Shown here one piece after another: positions 32,999 through 43,244 of a DNA stretch of 64,000 bases. Position 1 is the first letter of the stretch. Every line of letters begins with the position of its first letter. The notes below the pieces were generated by a model that was given only the letters and a program-made list of their open reading frames with translations, was not told where the DNA came from and did no database searches. The DNA lies in contig JAJXYC010000002.1 of NCBI GenBank assembly GCA_021780815.1, positions 139,550 to 203,549 of the forward strand, read 5' to 3'. A program made the translations under genes and the position numbers. This DNA is from Bacteroidota bacterium (GTDB lineage: Bacteria; Bacteroidota; Ignavibacteria; Kapaibacteriales; UBA2268).

Positions 32999-34423
32999 AT
33001 GGAAGAAAAAAAATATCCCCTTGTAGTAGATCTCGATGGTACTTTAATAAGTACAGACATATTGATGGAGCAAATTTTTAAACTTATTAAAGACAAGCCG
33101 CTCTACTTTTTCTTTATAATATTTTGGCTTTTCAAAGGTTATGCTTATTTAAAGAATGAAGTATCTAAAAGAGTTGTACTCAATATTTCATTATTACCTT
33201 TTAAATTCAACGTGTTAAATTATATTCAGGAGCAAAAAAAACAATCTCGCACAATTATTTTAGCTACTGCGGCACAATTTGAAGTTGCTCAATCAATTGC
33301 AAGTCATCTTAATTTGTTTGATGAAGTATTAGCAACTACGCCTGATTTAAATTTGCGTGGAAACAATAAACGTAAAGTTTTAAATGAAAAATTTGGCGAA
33401 AAAGGTTATGATTATGTTGGTGATGCTTATGTTGATTTAAATGTTTGGAAGTCGGCAAGGAAAGCTATTTTAATTGAACCCACCAAAGATTTAATAGCAA
33501 GAGCTCAAAAAATTTCCGAAATTGAAAAGATATTTTATCCTTCAAATAATAAATTCTACACTTTACTTAAATCAATTAGAATAAGCCAGTGGATAAAAAA
33601 TTTACTTTTGTTTGTTCCTATTTTGCTTTCACATAATTGGAATCCTTATAGTTATTTGATAACTCTTTTGGGGTTTGCTTCGTTTAGTTTTTTAAGTTCG
33701 GCAGTCTATTTACTCAACGATTTAAACGATTTAGAAAGTGATAGAGAACATCCATTGAAGAAAAAACGACCATTAGCTTCTGGTGAAATGCACCTTTCAA
33801 CAGGATTATATTTATCTGCTTTTCTAATTATATTAAGCTTGTCGGTAAGTTTATTATTACTAAATTATCAATTTACTATAATTTTGTTGGCATATTTCTT
33901 TTTAAATATTTTATATACATTATTTTTAAAAGCTAATCCTATAATTGACATAATAACTTTATCAATACTTTATACATTAAGATTAATTGCAGGTGGAATT
34001 TTAAGCGATGTTGTGCTTTCTGATTGGTTTATCTCATTTTCAATATTTTTCTTTACAAGTTTAGCAGTATTGAAAAGATATACTGAATTAAAGCTTTTTT
34101 CAGCATCTTCTTTGAACTTGTCCAATAAGCGTGGATATACTTTTGAAGATATTAATTTTTTATTATTTTCAGGATTATCTTTAAGTTCTATTTCTACTTT
34201 AATTTTTTTACTTTATACTCAGAGCAACAAAGTATATAATCTATATTCTAATCCAAAATATTTGATTTTTATTGCACCTATTTTGCTATTTTTTAATATG
34301 CGAACTTGGTACAACGCAACAAAAATCAAAGATACAGACAACCCAATTGAAATAATTTTAAAAGACAAAATTAATTATATCTTATTCTTACTCGTTTTAT
34401 TCATATTAATTATTGCTATTTAG
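32999..34423 (+). CDS. HAD hydrolase-UbiA prenyltransferase fusion
   Basis: 474 residues. The first ~190 are a HAD phosphatase with DLDGT at residues 11-15 and a late GDAYVDL motif. The rest is an eight- to nine-helix UbiA-type membrane prenyltransferase with NDLNDLESDREHPLKKKRPLASG (the NDxxD Mg-pyrophosphate site, about residue 240) and a second acidic site after AYFFLNILYT. The RISQWIKNLLLF entry resembles decaprenyl-phosphate phosphoribosyltransferase-type proteins, suggesting transfer of phosphoribosyl to a polyprenyl phosphate and dephosphorylation by the same chain. It overlaps lgt tail-to-tail by 18 bases. Confidence 0.83.
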   Translation: MEEKKYPLVVDLDGTLISTDILMEQIFKLIKDKPLYFFFIIFWLFKGYAYLKNEVSKRVVLNISLLPFKFNVLNYIQEQKKQSRTIILATAAQFEVAQSIASHLNLFDEVLATTPDLNLRGNNKRKVLNEKFGEKGYDYVGDAYVDLNVWKSARKAILIEPTKDLIARAQKISEIEKIFYPSNNKFYTLLKSIRISQWIKNLLLFVPILLSHNWNPYSYLITLLGFASFSFLSSAVYLLNDLNDLESDREHPLKKKRPLASGEMHLSTGLYLSAFLIILSLSVSLLLLNYQFTIILLAYFFLNILYTLFLKANPIIDIITLSILYTLRLIAGGILSDVVLSDWFISFSIFFFTSLAVLKRYTELKLFSASSLNLSNKRGYTFEDINFLLFSGLSLSSISTLIFLLYTQSNKVYNLYSNPKYLIFIAPILLFFNMRTWYNATKIKDTDNPIEIILKDKINYILFLLVLFILIIAI

Positions 34424-35203
34424 AGGAATTTTTTTGTAAGATTTGACCCAATAATAAATACCAATTAGAATAAAAGGAATACTTAAATATTGTCCAATAT
34501 GCAAAGCCATATTTTGTTCTAATTCAGATTGATTTTGCTTAAAATATTCAATAATAAAACGAGCAACAAATACAAGAGTTAAAAATATACCAAATAACCT
34601 ACCCGTAGGTAAATCAACTTTATATTTTTTATAAGTAAAGAACAAAATTATGAAAATAATTAAATAAGAAACAGATTCATACAGTTGAGCAGGATGCCTT
34701 GGGATTTTATCAACACGAGCAAAAATAATAGCCCAAGGAACAGAAGCAGGATGTCCTAAAATTTCGGAATTAAAGAAATTGCCTAAACGAATTAGAATTG
34801 CCGCCAAAGCCACTGCAATCACAAGCCTATCTAAAATCCACATCATACTATATTCTCTTTTATAGCGAGAATAAATCCATATTCCTAATAAAATACCTAT
34901 TGCAGCACCATGACTGGCAAGTCCTCCTTTCCATACTTCCAATATTTCAACTGGATGCGACAAATAGTAATTTGGCTCATAAAATAAGCAATGTCCTAAT
35001 CTTGCCCCTACAACTGTCGATATTACCATTACTACTGTCAAACTATCTATGTCTTTCTGATTTTTACCTTCTACTTTGTAAATCCAAGTGAAGATTTCAT
35101 AGCCTATTATAAAACCTAATGCAAATAAAAGCCCATACCACCTAATTGATAATGGTCCTATATTCACTAATATTGGCGACGCATTCCAAACAAAATAATT
35201 CAT
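34406..35203 (-). CDS. lgt: prolipoprotein diacylglyceryl transferase
   Basis: 265 residues, about seven membrane helices. IRWYGLLFALGFIIGYEI, GARLGHCLFYEPNYY, GGLASHGAAIGILLGI, RLGNFFNSEILGHPASVPWAI and RHPAQLYES are the Lgt signature blocks with the conserved HG, RxGNFxNxE and catalytic residues. It transfers diacylglycerol from phosphatidylglycerol to the lipobox cysteine, the first step of lipoprotein maturation, consistent with the many lipoproteins in this window. Confidence 0.94.
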   Translation of the reverse strand: MNYFVWNASPILVNIGPLSIRWYGLLFALGFIIGYEIFTWIYKVEGKNQKDIDSLTVVMVISTVVGARLGHCLFYEPNYYLSHPVEILEVWKGGLASHGAAIGILLGIWIYSRYKREYSMMWILDRLVIAVALAAILIRLGNFFNSEILGHPASVPWAIIFARVDKIPRHPAQLYESVSYLIIFIILFFTYKKYKVDLPTGRLFGIFLTLVFVARFIIEYFKQNQSELEQNMALHIGQYLSIPFILIGIYYWVKSYKKIPLNSNN

Positions 35204-35494
35204 TTTGATAACTTGTTTTTTGCAAATTACAAAAAAAGTTAAAATAGATAGAATTACTCGTAAAAATTAAAACTGATGGTAACTAATTTTATTAGGTTGA
35301 AAGAGTATCCCATTGAAACTCTTTTGTAAAATTTCCCAATTGTATATTTTTAGGATATAATTTTACAAAATATAAGGTTAAAAGATATGAATCCGACAAA
35401 GAAACAGAAAAATTTAAAAGTGGATTGTCCAATATTGTTCTCCAAAATAAAAAAAATAGATATAATTACACGTCTTCTTTTCCTGAATAATAAT
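35204..35494 (-). pseudogene. possible decayed remainder of the small exported ORF
   Basis: Downstream of the 46-codon ORF the minus strand holds an open block in another frame (LDNPLLNFSVSLSDSYLLTLYFVKLYP, then NFTKEFQWDTLST and stop near 35295). It looks like the continuation of the same small secreted protein after a frameshift. Low certainty; the region otherwise holds nothing. Confidence 0.3.
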
Positions 35495-35635
35495 TTAAAA
35501 AATTTCTAATCTTATAGTATCTTTTGGATTTTTTACATAGTTTACAAAAGTTGTATTGAAGAAAATTTTAAATGAGCAAACAGAAAACATTAAAATGAAC
35601 AAATATAAAGCAAAATAAGTAAAGAACTTTTTCAT
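35495..35635 (-). CDS. 46-residue ORF with signal peptide (truncated?)
   Basis: MKKFFTYFALYLFILMFSVC is a good signal/anchor sequence and AAGGA lies about 8 bases before the ATG, so the start looks real. The product ends after TFVNYVKNPKDTIRLEIF. Either a genuine small membrane peptide or the first part of a frameshifted gene. Confidence 0.4.
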   Translation of the reverse strand: MKKFFTYFALYLFILMFSVCSFKIFFNTTFVNYVKNPKDTIRLEIF

Positions 35636-35784
35636 AAACAATCCTTGATTGATTTGAATAATTTTGATAAAAATTTCCCTCTTATTTATATTTTTTTAAT
35701 TAGATTTTAATATATCAAATTAATAATTATTTGAACATAAACTACGAAATAAATTTCAATAATTCACAATAAAACAATAATAAT

Positions 35785-37050
35785 TTATAAATCAAAGCGA
35801 GGATTAACAACATTATTATAAATTGAACCAAATGAAAAGGATAAACCACCTGACACCCAATAAGTATACTGGGACTCAAGTTGCCGTTGACGAGTAAGAA
35901 TTTCTTCATTACTCACATCTGTTTTAGGCAAATTTATTTGGTCATGCACCAAAGACGCTCCACCATTTAAGTTAATTGAAAGCCCATTAACCACAGTCCA
36001 AGTCAAGAGCAAATTTAAAGATAAATTATTCAATTTCAAATTATTTAAATAATTTGAATAATATGAAACTATTGAAATTGAACCCCAAGGTTCAATTTGT
36101 TTATAACCAACTTTAAAAGATTGCAAAAACAAGAATTCTTTAGTCTTCATATAAAGAGTTGTGTCAATATAATAATTCTGCAGTATACCAATACCATAAA
36201 GAAAACGGAATTGTCTGCGATTTGATTCGCTAAATGGATAAATATTATATTCAACTGATGGGAGAAAGCTTACTGACAATTTGATATTAGAGTAATTGCT
36301 TGTATAAGCCTCTATATTTTCACCTATTGACCAATGCTCGTTGATACTTTTTACAATCAAATTATAGAACGAATATCTTGTAGTTTCAGAAGTAATTTCG
36401 GTAGTATCATTAATTCTATACCAATTACCCGAATATGAATTTGAAACTGAAAATTCATATTTCCAATCAGGAGTAATTTTATTTGCACTTATTGAAGACC
36501 ATAAACTTGTAGATTGATACATTTTTTCGCCGCTTGCATACATATCTGAACTCATTTGGAAATACCATTGTTTCCATACATCTTTAATTTCTTGTTTTGC
36601 CTTCGGTAAATTCAAACTAATATTTAGGTAATCTGATATTTTTGATTTCTCAACGTACCTAATTAACCCTAATTTAATCAAATTGGTTATTTTCACTCTT
36701 TTATCATCAGAACTTTCGCTCACATTTGTGTTTAATGTTAAAGTATCGTTAATCCCACTAAAATGATTTTGCCCAATAAAATAAAAAGTATATTCATAAC
36801 CATTAGCGGCAGTTGATTGGATAGTTGATAATATATATACATCAGCATCTCCTTGTATTCGCACATAATTCACAAATTGGATTTCATCTCGTATGAAATC
36901 CATATCACAAACAGAACAATTAATAAAAACTTTAACGCTATTTTCTCTTAATTTTTCATTCTCATCTATTTTTTGAGAATAAGCAAAGGAGGCGAATAAA
37001 GTAATTCCCAAAAAGAAAGTAAGAAAGTATCTATAATTTATATAAATCAT
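35785..37050 (-). CDS. outer-membrane beta-barrel protein with N-terminal periplasmic domain
   Basis: 421 residues with a signal peptide (FLTFFLGITLFASFAYSQ). Residues 40-150 form an alpha/beta domain (VKVFINCSVCDMDFIRDEIQFVNYVR...ADVYILSTIQ...GYEYTFYFIGQ) with a Cys pair. Residues 165 to the end are amphipathic strands of a barrel (WKYEFSVSNSYSGNWY, YSFYNLIVKSINEHWSIGENIEAY, YTYWVSGGLSFSFGS). This matches an unnamed family found in Bacteroidota and Acidobacteria. Function unknown. It lies 10 bases downstream of lysS and may be co-transcribed. Confidence 0.72.
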   Translation of the reverse strand: MIYINYRYFLTFFLGITLFASFAYSQKIDENEKLRENSVKVFINCSVCDMDFIRDEIQFVNYVRIQGDADVYILSTIQSTAANGYEYTFYFIGQNHFSGINDTLTLNTNVSESSDDKRVKITNLIKLGLIRYVEKSKISDYLNISLNLPKAKQEIKDVWKQWYFQMSSDMYASGEKMYQSTSLWSSISANKITPDWKYEFSVSNSYSGNWYRINDTTEITSETTRYSFYNLIVKSINEHWSIGENIEAYTSNYSNIKLSVSFLPSVEYNIYPFSESNRRQFRFLYGIGILQNYYIDTTLYMKTKEFLFLQSFKVGYKQIEPWGSISIVSYYSNYLNNLKLNNLSLNLLLTWTVVNGLSINLNGGASLVHDQINLPKTDVSNEEILTRQRQLESQYTYWVSGGLSFSFGSIYNNVVNPRFDL

Positions 37051-37060
37051 AAGAAAAAGA

Positions 37061-38560
37061 TTATGCTTTTTCTGGTTTCATAGTAGGGAAGAACAAGACA
37101 TCGCGAATTGAAGTTTCCCCAGTCAGAATCATAACCAATCTATCTATTCCAATACCTAAACCAGCAGTAGGCGGCATCCCAATTTCCAAAGCATTTAAAA
37201 AGTCTTCGTCTAAGACCATAGCTTCTTCATCACCATTAGCTCTGTCAAGTGCTTGTTGTTCCAATCTATTTCTTTGGTCTCTTGGGTCGTTCAGTTCAGA
37301 AAAAGCATTAGCAAGTTCGCCACCATTAACAAATAATTCGAATCGTTCAACAAGTCCTGCTTCTGTCCTATGCTTTTTAGCAAGTGGAGAAATTTCAATT
37401 GGATAATCTATAACAAAAGTAGGTTGAATTAAATGTGGTTGAACTTTTTCACTAAATATTTCATCTAAAATTTTTGTATAAGATGAATTTTCTGGAATTT
37501 CAAGATGAAACTTATGTATTAAATCTTTCAGTTCATCGTAATTAATACCTTTTAAATCCATTCCCGTATATTCTTTAAATAAATCGAACATTTTTGCACG
37601 GCGAAAAGGTTTTTCAAAAGAAATTTCTTTATTATCATAAAAAAATGTAGTAGTCCCAAAAACATTGCTGGCAATTGAACAAAGCAAATCTTCTGTCATG
37701 TCCATCATCCAATTGTAATCTTTGTAAGCGACATAAATTTCCATAGCAGTATATTCAGGATTGTGCATTTTATCCATTCCTTCATTACGGAAATTTTTAC
37801 TAATTTCATATACACCTTCAAAGCCGCCAACAATTAATCTTTTAAGATAAAGTTCATCGGCAATACGTAAATACAGAGGAATATCTAAAGCGTTATGGTG
37901 AGTGATAAAAGGACGTGCAGTTGCACCACCATAAATTGGTTGTAATATCGGGGTCTCTACTTCTAACCATCCTTTGGAATCAAAATAGTGTCTCATCTCA
38001 CTAATAATTTTTGAGCGATTGATAAATGCTTTACGTATATCATAATTTACTATTAAATCTGTATAGCGCTGACGATAACGTGTTTCTTTGTCAGTAAAGG
38101 CATCATATATAACCTTATTGCCTTGTTCATCTATTTCTTCTTTTGCTATCGGCAATGGAGTAACAGATTTACATAGCAATATAATCTCTTTGGAATGTAT
38201 TGAAATTTCACCTGTTTTGGTTCTAAATACAAAGCCTTTAACGCCAATTATATCACCAATATCTAATAATTTAAATTTATCGTAAAATTCAGGCAAATCA
38301 TCTTTCTTTAAATATAATTGAATTTTTCCTGTTTGGTCTAAAATATGGCAAAAACTTGCTTTTCCCATTCGACGAATTGCCATTATTCGTCCCGCAACTG
38401 ATACATTTGAATATTCTTCCGATTGCTCATCTTTAAATTTAGTTATAATATCAAGTGCATTGTGTGTTTTCTCGTAAGAGTATGGAAAAGCATTTATTCC
38501 ATCTTTTTCTAATAATTCAAGTTCTTCCAATCTTCTGATTTGTTGTTCAGTTCTTTCCAT
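37061..38560 (-). CDS. lysS: lysyl-tRNA synthetase, class II
   Basis: 499 residues. N-terminal OB-fold anticodon domain ([37 protein letters not shown]), then class II motifs: motif 1 [27 protein letters not shown], motif 2 [23 protein letters not shown] and motif 3 [14 protein letters not shown]. Charges tRNA-Lys. Full length. Confidence 0.96.
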   Translation of the reverse strand: MERTEQQIRRLEELELLEKDGINAFPYSYEKTHNALDIITKFKDEQSEEYSNVSVAGRIMAIRRMGKASFCHILDQTGKIQLYLKKDDLPEFYDKFKLLDIGDIIGVKGFVFRTKTGEISIHSKEIILLCKSVTPLPIAKEEIDEQGNKVIYDAFTDKETRYRQRYTDLIVNYDIRKAFINRSKIISEMRHYFDSKGWLEVETPILQPIYGGATARPFITHHNALDIPLYLRIADELYLKRLIVGGFEGVYEISKNFRNEGMDKMHNPEYTAMEIYVAYKDYNWMMDMTEDLLCSIASNVFGTTTFFYDNKEISFEKPFRRAKMFDLFKEYTGMDLKGINYDELKDLIHKFHLEIPENSSYTKILDEIFSEKVQPHLIQPTFVIDYPIEISPLAKKHRTEAGLVERFELFVNGGELANAFSELNDPRDQRNRLEQQALDRANGDEEAMVLDEDFLNALEIGMPPTAGLGIGIDRLVMILTGETSIRDVLFFPTMKPEKA

Positions 38561-38855
38561 AAATTTATATATATTGTTTTTTTAAAGATGCAAATTAAGA
38601 AAAAAAAAGAATTATTTAAATTTATTAAAGTTAAGAAAACTAATTCTTTAATTTTGATTTGATAAATTCAAAAAAGTAATTAAGAAAAATAAATAGCAAA
38701 AACAGAACTATTCAAATTTATCATAAAATACTTTAAATCAAAGATTTAGGTAATATAAGAGCAATGTTTGAAAATTAAGAAAATTAACTTGGCATAATTT
38801 TTTCTAAAAGATAATTTAGCAAAACTATACTTTGTTGTGATTAATATTAGCCAAA
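38561..38855. other. AT-rich divergent promoter region of lysS and flhF
   Basis: About 295 bases without an ORF; very AT-rich with poly-A tracts, presumably holding both promoters. No specific element can be named. Confidence 0.35.
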
Positions 38856-39968
38856 ATGAAAATAAAAAAAATAATAGCAAAAGATTTAAAGGAAGGAAAA
38901 CAAAAAGTTGCTCTTGAACTCGGAGATGATGCCGTAATACTTTCGAATAGAACAATAATAGACCCAAAAACTAATCAAGAATATTATGAAATAGTGGCAG
39001 CATTAGATGAAAGCCCTATTCCTAAGAAAAATCCCATTGAAAAAATTGTTTTAACTGAAACACAACATCATAAAAGCAACAATGAAGATAAGATGTTAGA
39101 TATTACAGGCAAAATTTATGACGAAATTAATTCATTAAGTAGTAAATTAAACAATATTTACGAAGATATAAAATATACCTATTTAGGAGTTTATCCCGAT
39201 GAATTTAAGAAGTTCCATGATAGTTTAATTGACAATGAAATCTCCCGAGAAGAAGCAATACGAATACTATCAGAAATATACAAAACATATCCCGGTGCAG
39301 ACATCCAAGCGATGAAAGATGAATTTAAGAAAGTTCTAAGTTCGCAAATTTCATTTGATAAAAATATAAAAAAAGAAAAAAAACAACAAATAGTAATTCT
39401 TCTTGGACCTACGGGTTCAGGTAAATCTTTAACATTAGTTAAATTAGCAATTTTATCGAAATTAGTTCTTGAATCATCGGTTTTAATTTTATCGGCAGAT
39501 AGTTACAAAGTAAGTGGTATAGAACAGATGCAAACATATTCATCAATTGCTGATATACCATTTTATCCAATTTATGATTTAAATGATTTAAAAAATATAT
39601 TAACTAAAGAATACGACCGAGACATTATTTTTATTGATACAATTGGAAAAAATCAAAATGATGAAAGTAATTTAAAGTTTAGTCAAGATATAATAACTTT
39701 TTGCAACGCAACACTAATTTATTTAGTGTTACCAGCAAATTTAACTAAGAAAAATTATTTAGGATATTATAAACACTATAAGGCATTAAAGCCCGATGCT
39801 TTAATATTAACCAAACTTGATGAAACTAAATCAATAGGCCAATTTTATGAAGCGGCAAAAGAGATAAATTTGCCAATTGCTTATTTTGCAAATGGGCAAA
39901 AAGCACCAGAAAATATTGAGCAAGCTTCATATAATTATTTTATTGAATTGTTTTTTAAAAAGAAATAA
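38856..39968 (+). CDS. flhF: SRP-type GTPase FlhF
   Basis: 370 residues. An N-terminal B domain (KIKKIIAKDLKEGKQKVALELGDDAVILSNRTI) is the FlhF hallmark, followed by a helical N domain and a SRP-GTPase NG domain: P-loop GPTGSGKS at 184-191, DSYKVSGIEQMQTYSSIADIPF, a G3 DTIGKNQND (usually DTAGR) and G4 TKLDE. FlhF sets the place and number of polar flagella and is regulated by FlhG, the next gene. The altered G3 is worth noting. First gene of a long operon. Confidence 0.88.
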   Translation: MKIKKIIAKDLKEGKQKVALELGDDAVILSNRTIIDPKTNQEYYEIVAALDESPIPKKNPIEKIVLTETQHHKSNNEDKMLDITGKIYDEINSLSSKLNNIYEDIKYTYLGVYPDEFKKFHDSLIDNEISREEAIRILSEIYKTYPGADIQAMKDEFKKVLSSQISFDKNIKKEKKQQIVILLGPTGSGKSLTLVKLAILSKLVLESSVLILSADSYKVSGIEQMQTYSSIADIPFYPIYDLNDLKNILTKEYDRDIIFIDTIGKNQNDESNLKFSQDIITFCNATLIYLVLPANLTKKNYLGYYKHYKALKPDALILTKLDETKSIGQFYEAAKEINLPIAYFANGQKAPENIEQASYNYFIELFFKKK

Positions 39969-40006
39969 ATAAATTATTTAATTTTGTTGTATTATAAAAT
40001 AAAGAA

Positions 40007-40810
40007 ATGGAAACAGTAATTACAGAAAACGATTTTTTTAACAGCAAACTACCTTTTATCATCTCCTTGGTAAGTGGGAAAGGTGGTGTTGGAAAAAGTG
40101 TTATTTCTGCAAATTTAGCAAATAAGCTAGCAAATGATGGATTCAAAGTTTTACTTTGGGATGGGGATTTCCATTTCCCAAATTTGCATATTATCTTTGG
40201 GGTTGACCCACCTGTAAGAGCAAAGGATGTTTATTACAACAAAATTGATATTTCTAAAGTATTTTACAAAATTAGTGCAAATTTACATTTAATTGCTGAT
40301 TATGCAGCCGAAAATACTGATGAAGAATTTGAAGTAAATATTTTAATCGATATTTTTAAATATTTATTAGTCGAAACTGATTACGACTTTATTCTAATAG
40401 ATACTTCGGCAGGTCTTAATGAAATGATGCTGAACTTCATAAATTTCTCTCATTCAGTGGCTTTAATTATTAATGATGAACCTACTACTTTGCTCGATGG
40501 TTATGCTTTAACAAAAATTCTTTTAAATTTTGTTCAAAATGAAAAAATAAAAATATTAGTTAATAATGTAATTGATGCGGAAGATTTTCAAGAAATTATT
40601 AGCAAATTTAATTTAGTTACAGAAAAATTTCTTAAATTGAGCTTTGAAAGTCTTGGATTTATCCCTTACAATAGAATCGTTCGTAAATCCTTGTTAAATC
40701 AAGAATTGTTCTCAAACAACAATAACATTGAAATTAGTAATAAATTGCAACAAATTGTTGACTACTATATTGCTTTATCTAAAAATGTTGTAAATAATAT
40801 TATTGTTTAA
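40007..40810 (+). CDS. flhG: MinD/ParA-like ATPase FlhG
   Basis: 267 residues. Deviant Walker A VSGKGGVGKS at about 23-32, WDGDFHFPNLHIIFGVDPP (switch I region, with DGDF in place of the usual DxDxG) and DFILIDTSAGL as Walker B. It lacks a canonical membrane-targeting helix that I can point to. FlhG stimulates FlhF GTPase and controls flagellar number. It is 38 bases after flhF. Confidence 0.87.
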   Translation: METVITENDFFNSKLPFIISLVSGKGGVGKSVISANLANKLANDGFKVLLWDGDFHFPNLHIIFGVDPPVRAKDVYYNKIDISKVFYKISANLHLIADYAAENTDEEFEVNILIDIFKYLLVETDYDFILIDTSAGLNEMMLNFINFSHSVALIINDEPTTLLDGYALTKILLNFVQNEKIKILVNNVIDAEDFQEIISKFNLVTEKFLKLSFESLGFIPYNRIVRKSLLNQELFSNNNNIEISNKLQQIVDYYIALSKNVVNNIIV

Positions 40811-40836
40811 AAGATTTTAAAATTTCAGGATGAAAA

Positions 40837-41517
40837 ATGGCTAAAACAGAAAATAAAGAGAAATTAAGCAAAGAAGAACAAGAAGAACAAAAAAAACTTG
40901 ATAAGGAACAAAAAGCCCGAGAAGAAGAGCGTTTAAAAAGACGTAAGTTAAAAGAAAAAAAGGCAAAAGCAAGACAGCGTAAAGAATTAAAAAGAATTAA
41001 ATCGTTGATACATTTACCTTTTAAGATTCTTACGAACATAAGTATAATTGCGGCATTACTTTCTTTTGTCATAACTTACTTTTTACTAAATAAAGACCCA
41101 ATTTCTACAATTATGACTTCCTTCTTAGTATTTAGTGCAATTTATTTAGGTATCGGTCTTTTAACCATAGGAGTTTTTTGGCTGGTTTCAATTGAAAAAG
41201 AAAAAGAATTATTAGAAGCGGAAAGAGAGGAAGAATTAAGAAAATTAGAAAATGACCGCCGTAAGCAAGAAGAAGAAATGAAAGAATTAGAACAAATTGA
41301 AAAAGAAATTTCGTCAAATAGATTTAAAGGAGAACGAACTAAGCCTTATCTTGAAAATGAGCAGTCTGCTGGATTTAATTCAAAAATTCCAGAAATGCCC
41401 CAAACAAACGATTTAGGTGCTAATTTAATTAATTCTCCGAACAATACATTTAATCCACTGGATTCATTTGCCACCGAACCGCAAGATGAAGATTATTTAA
41501 AAGAAATGTTTAAATAA
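40837..41517 (+). CDS. charged coiled-coil protein with two membrane helices
   Basis: 226 residues. Residues 1-50 are a Lys/Glu-rich helix (KLSKEEQEEQKKLDKEQ...), then two hydrophobic segments (ILTNISIIAALLSFVITYFLL; MTSFLVFSAIYLGIGLLTIGVFWLV), then a second Glu/Lys coiled coil (EKEKELLEAEREEELRKLE) and a disordered acidic tail. Topology would place both charged arms in the cytoplasm. I know no family. Its conserved-looking place between flhG and fliA suggests a membrane scaffold for that system. Confidence 0.7.
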   Translation: MAKTENKEKLSKEEQEEQKKLDKEQKAREEERLKRRKLKEKKAKARQRKELKRIKSLIHLPFKILTNISIIAALLSFVITYFLLNKDPISTIMTSFLVFSAIYLGIGLLTIGVFWLVSIEKEKELLEAEREEELRKLENDRRKQEEEMKELEQIEKEISSNRFKGERTKPYLENEQSAGFNSKIPEMPQTNDLGANLINSPNNTFNPLDSFATEPQDEDYLKEMFK

Positions 41518-41525
41518 ATTGCAAA

Positions 41526-42314
41526 ATGAAAGAAAAAGAAGTCGTTGATATTGATTTACTTTGGCAACGCTACCAAACAGAACATAACTGGGAAGTTCGC
41601 AATCAATTAGTTACAAATTATTTGTGGCTTGTTAATTACATAATCTCCCAGCTCAGCCTCCCTACTAATATTTTAATTGGTATGGACGACTTCAAATCTA
41701 CTGGTATTCTATCGTTAGTTGAATCTATTGAAAAATTTGATTATTCCAAAGGTTACAAATTCGAAACTTATGCCACTGTAAAAATTAAAGGAAAAATTAA
41801 AGATGAATTACGGAAAATAGATTTACTTTCACGTACAGCAAGAAAAAAAGTCTTAGAAATTTATCAAACACGAGACTCATTAATTAAAGAAAATAATAGA
41901 GATGTTTCAACAAATGAAATAAGAGAAAGATTGAATTTAAGTGCTGAACAATTCCAGAGTTATTTGTCGGCACTCGATACTTCTAATGCTTATTATTCTA
42001 TGACAAATTTGGCAAAAGATTATAATAATATTGAAAATGATGATCTTGATGATAAATTTGAAGATATTCCAGACACTAGTCAAGACGATTCATTAACAGA
42101 AATAACCAAAATTGAAAGAAAAGAATTAATTTTAAAATTTTTAAAAAATCTACCTACAAAAAAAAGATTAGTTGTAATATTATATTATTACGAAGAATTA
42201 AATATTAAACAAATAAGCCTCGTCTTAGGCATAACAGAAAGTAGAGTAAGTCAGATACACACGGAAATTATTAAAGAATTAAGAAATAAACTTACAAAGT
42301 GGGATTATGTTTGA
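41526..42314 (+). CDS. fliA: FliA-type RNA polymerase sigma factor (sigma-28)
   Basis: 262 residues. LVTNYLWLVNYIISQL and GIGL-like MDDFKSTGILSLVESIEKFDYSKGYKFETYATVKIKGKIKDELRKID are sigma region 2; a region 3 (DVSTNEIRERLNLSAEQFQSYL) and region 4 (LPTKKRLVVILYYYEELNIKQISLVLGITESRVSQIHTEIIKEL) follow, as in FliA and unlike ECF factors. It directs late flagellar or motility transcription. Its last 8 bases overlap the HDOD gene. Confidence 0.87.
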   Translation: MKEKEVVDIDLLWQRYQTEHNWEVRNQLVTNYLWLVNYIISQLSLPTNILIGMDDFKSTGILSLVESIEKFDYSKGYKFETYATVKIKGKIKDELRKIDLLSRTARKKVLEIYQTRDSLIKENNRDVSTNEIRERLNLSAEQFQSYLSALDTSNAYYSMTNLAKDYNNIENDDLDDKFEDIPDTSQDDSLTEITKIERKELILKFLKNLPTKKRLVVILYYYEELNIKQISLVLGITESRVSQIHTEIIKELRNKLTKWDYV

Positions 42315-43242
42315 AAAAAGGATAGAACAGAAGTTAGAAAACATAAGGAATTTAATCACAATACCAGTGGTAGCCCAACAAGTTTTAGCGGCAGTCGATG
42401 ACCCAACAATGAATGCGGCAACAATTTCGGCACTTCTTGAACAAGACCAATCTCTTGTAGCAAGAATTTTGAGAGTTGCTAATTCCCCATTTTACGGGTT
42501 TGCAAGGAAAATATCAACTGTTGAGCTAGCTATTGTTGTTTTAGGAACTAATGCTATAAAAGAAATTATTTACGGGTTATCTGTAAAAAAGATATTTAAA
42601 AAAGTTCAATCACTGGGTTTTGACATAGAATCATTTTGGACTTACTCTTTGTTTTGTGGCTCAGCAGCACGTGTAGTTGCAAGAAAATTGCAATATAAAC
42701 TTGCTGGTGAAGCTTTTGTTGCCGGCCTTATGCACGATATTGGCATTTTAGTTATTGTACAACATTTTAGTCAAGATTATATCAAAATTAAAAAATTAAT
42801 GCACGAACGAAACTTATCTTTAATTGAATCTGAAATGGCAGTGCTTAATACTACACACTCCGAAATTGGTGCTTGGCTGGTACAAAAATGGAACTTGCCT
42901 GATAAATTAATCCAAAGTATTCTTAATCATCATATTCATTTTACTGATTTTTTAAAGTTTGATAGCGAAAATTTAGTTAAAGAATCTTTTGATGCTGATA
43001 GCGACGACTTTGAAATTATTGACCAACCTCTTACTGCTATTGTGTCTATCTCTGAATGGTTTGCAAGGAAATATAAATTTTATCAATGGAATACCGAAAA
43101 AAGTCAATCAACTTTATATATTTCTAACGAACTTTTTAATGATTTAGACGAAGAAATTGTAGACCCTGAAAGTTCCATTAATCTATTACAAAATGAAATT
43201 TATGAAGAGTTTGTTAAAGCAAGTGTTTTTGGAGAATTATAA
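42307..43242 (+). CDS. HDOD domain signalling protein
   Basis: 311 residues, one HDOD domain over most of the length: ITIPVVAQQVLAAVDDPTMNAATISALLEQDQSLVARILRVANSPFYGFARKISTVELAIVVLG at the start and AFVAGLMHDIGILVI with the HD pair, then LNTTHSEIGAWLVQKWNLPDKLIQSILNHH. HDOD proteins act in signal pathways, often with kinases and motility genes. Overlaps fliA by 8 bases and is followed 2 bases later by a kinase-like gene. Confidence 0.92.
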   Translation: MFEKRIEQKLENIRNLITIPVVAQQVLAAVDDPTMNAATISALLEQDQSLVARILRVANSPFYGFARKISTVELAIVVLGTNAIKEIIYGLSVKKIFKKVQSLGFDIESFWTYSLFCGSAARVVARKLQYKLAGEAFVAGLMHDIGILVIVQHFSQDYIKIKKLMHERNLSLIESEMAVLNTTHSEIGAWLVQKWNLPDKLIQSILNHHIHFTDFLKFDSENLVKESFDADSDDFEIIDQPLTAIVSISEWFARKYKFYQWNTEKSQSTLYISNELFNDLDEEIVDPESSINLLQNEIYEEFVKASVFGEL

Positions 43243-43244
43243 TT

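Noticed and set aside
38746..38967. 73-codon minus-strand ORF before flhF
   Set aside because: Antisense to the flhF start; low-complexity Leu/Phe sequence from AT-rich DNA.
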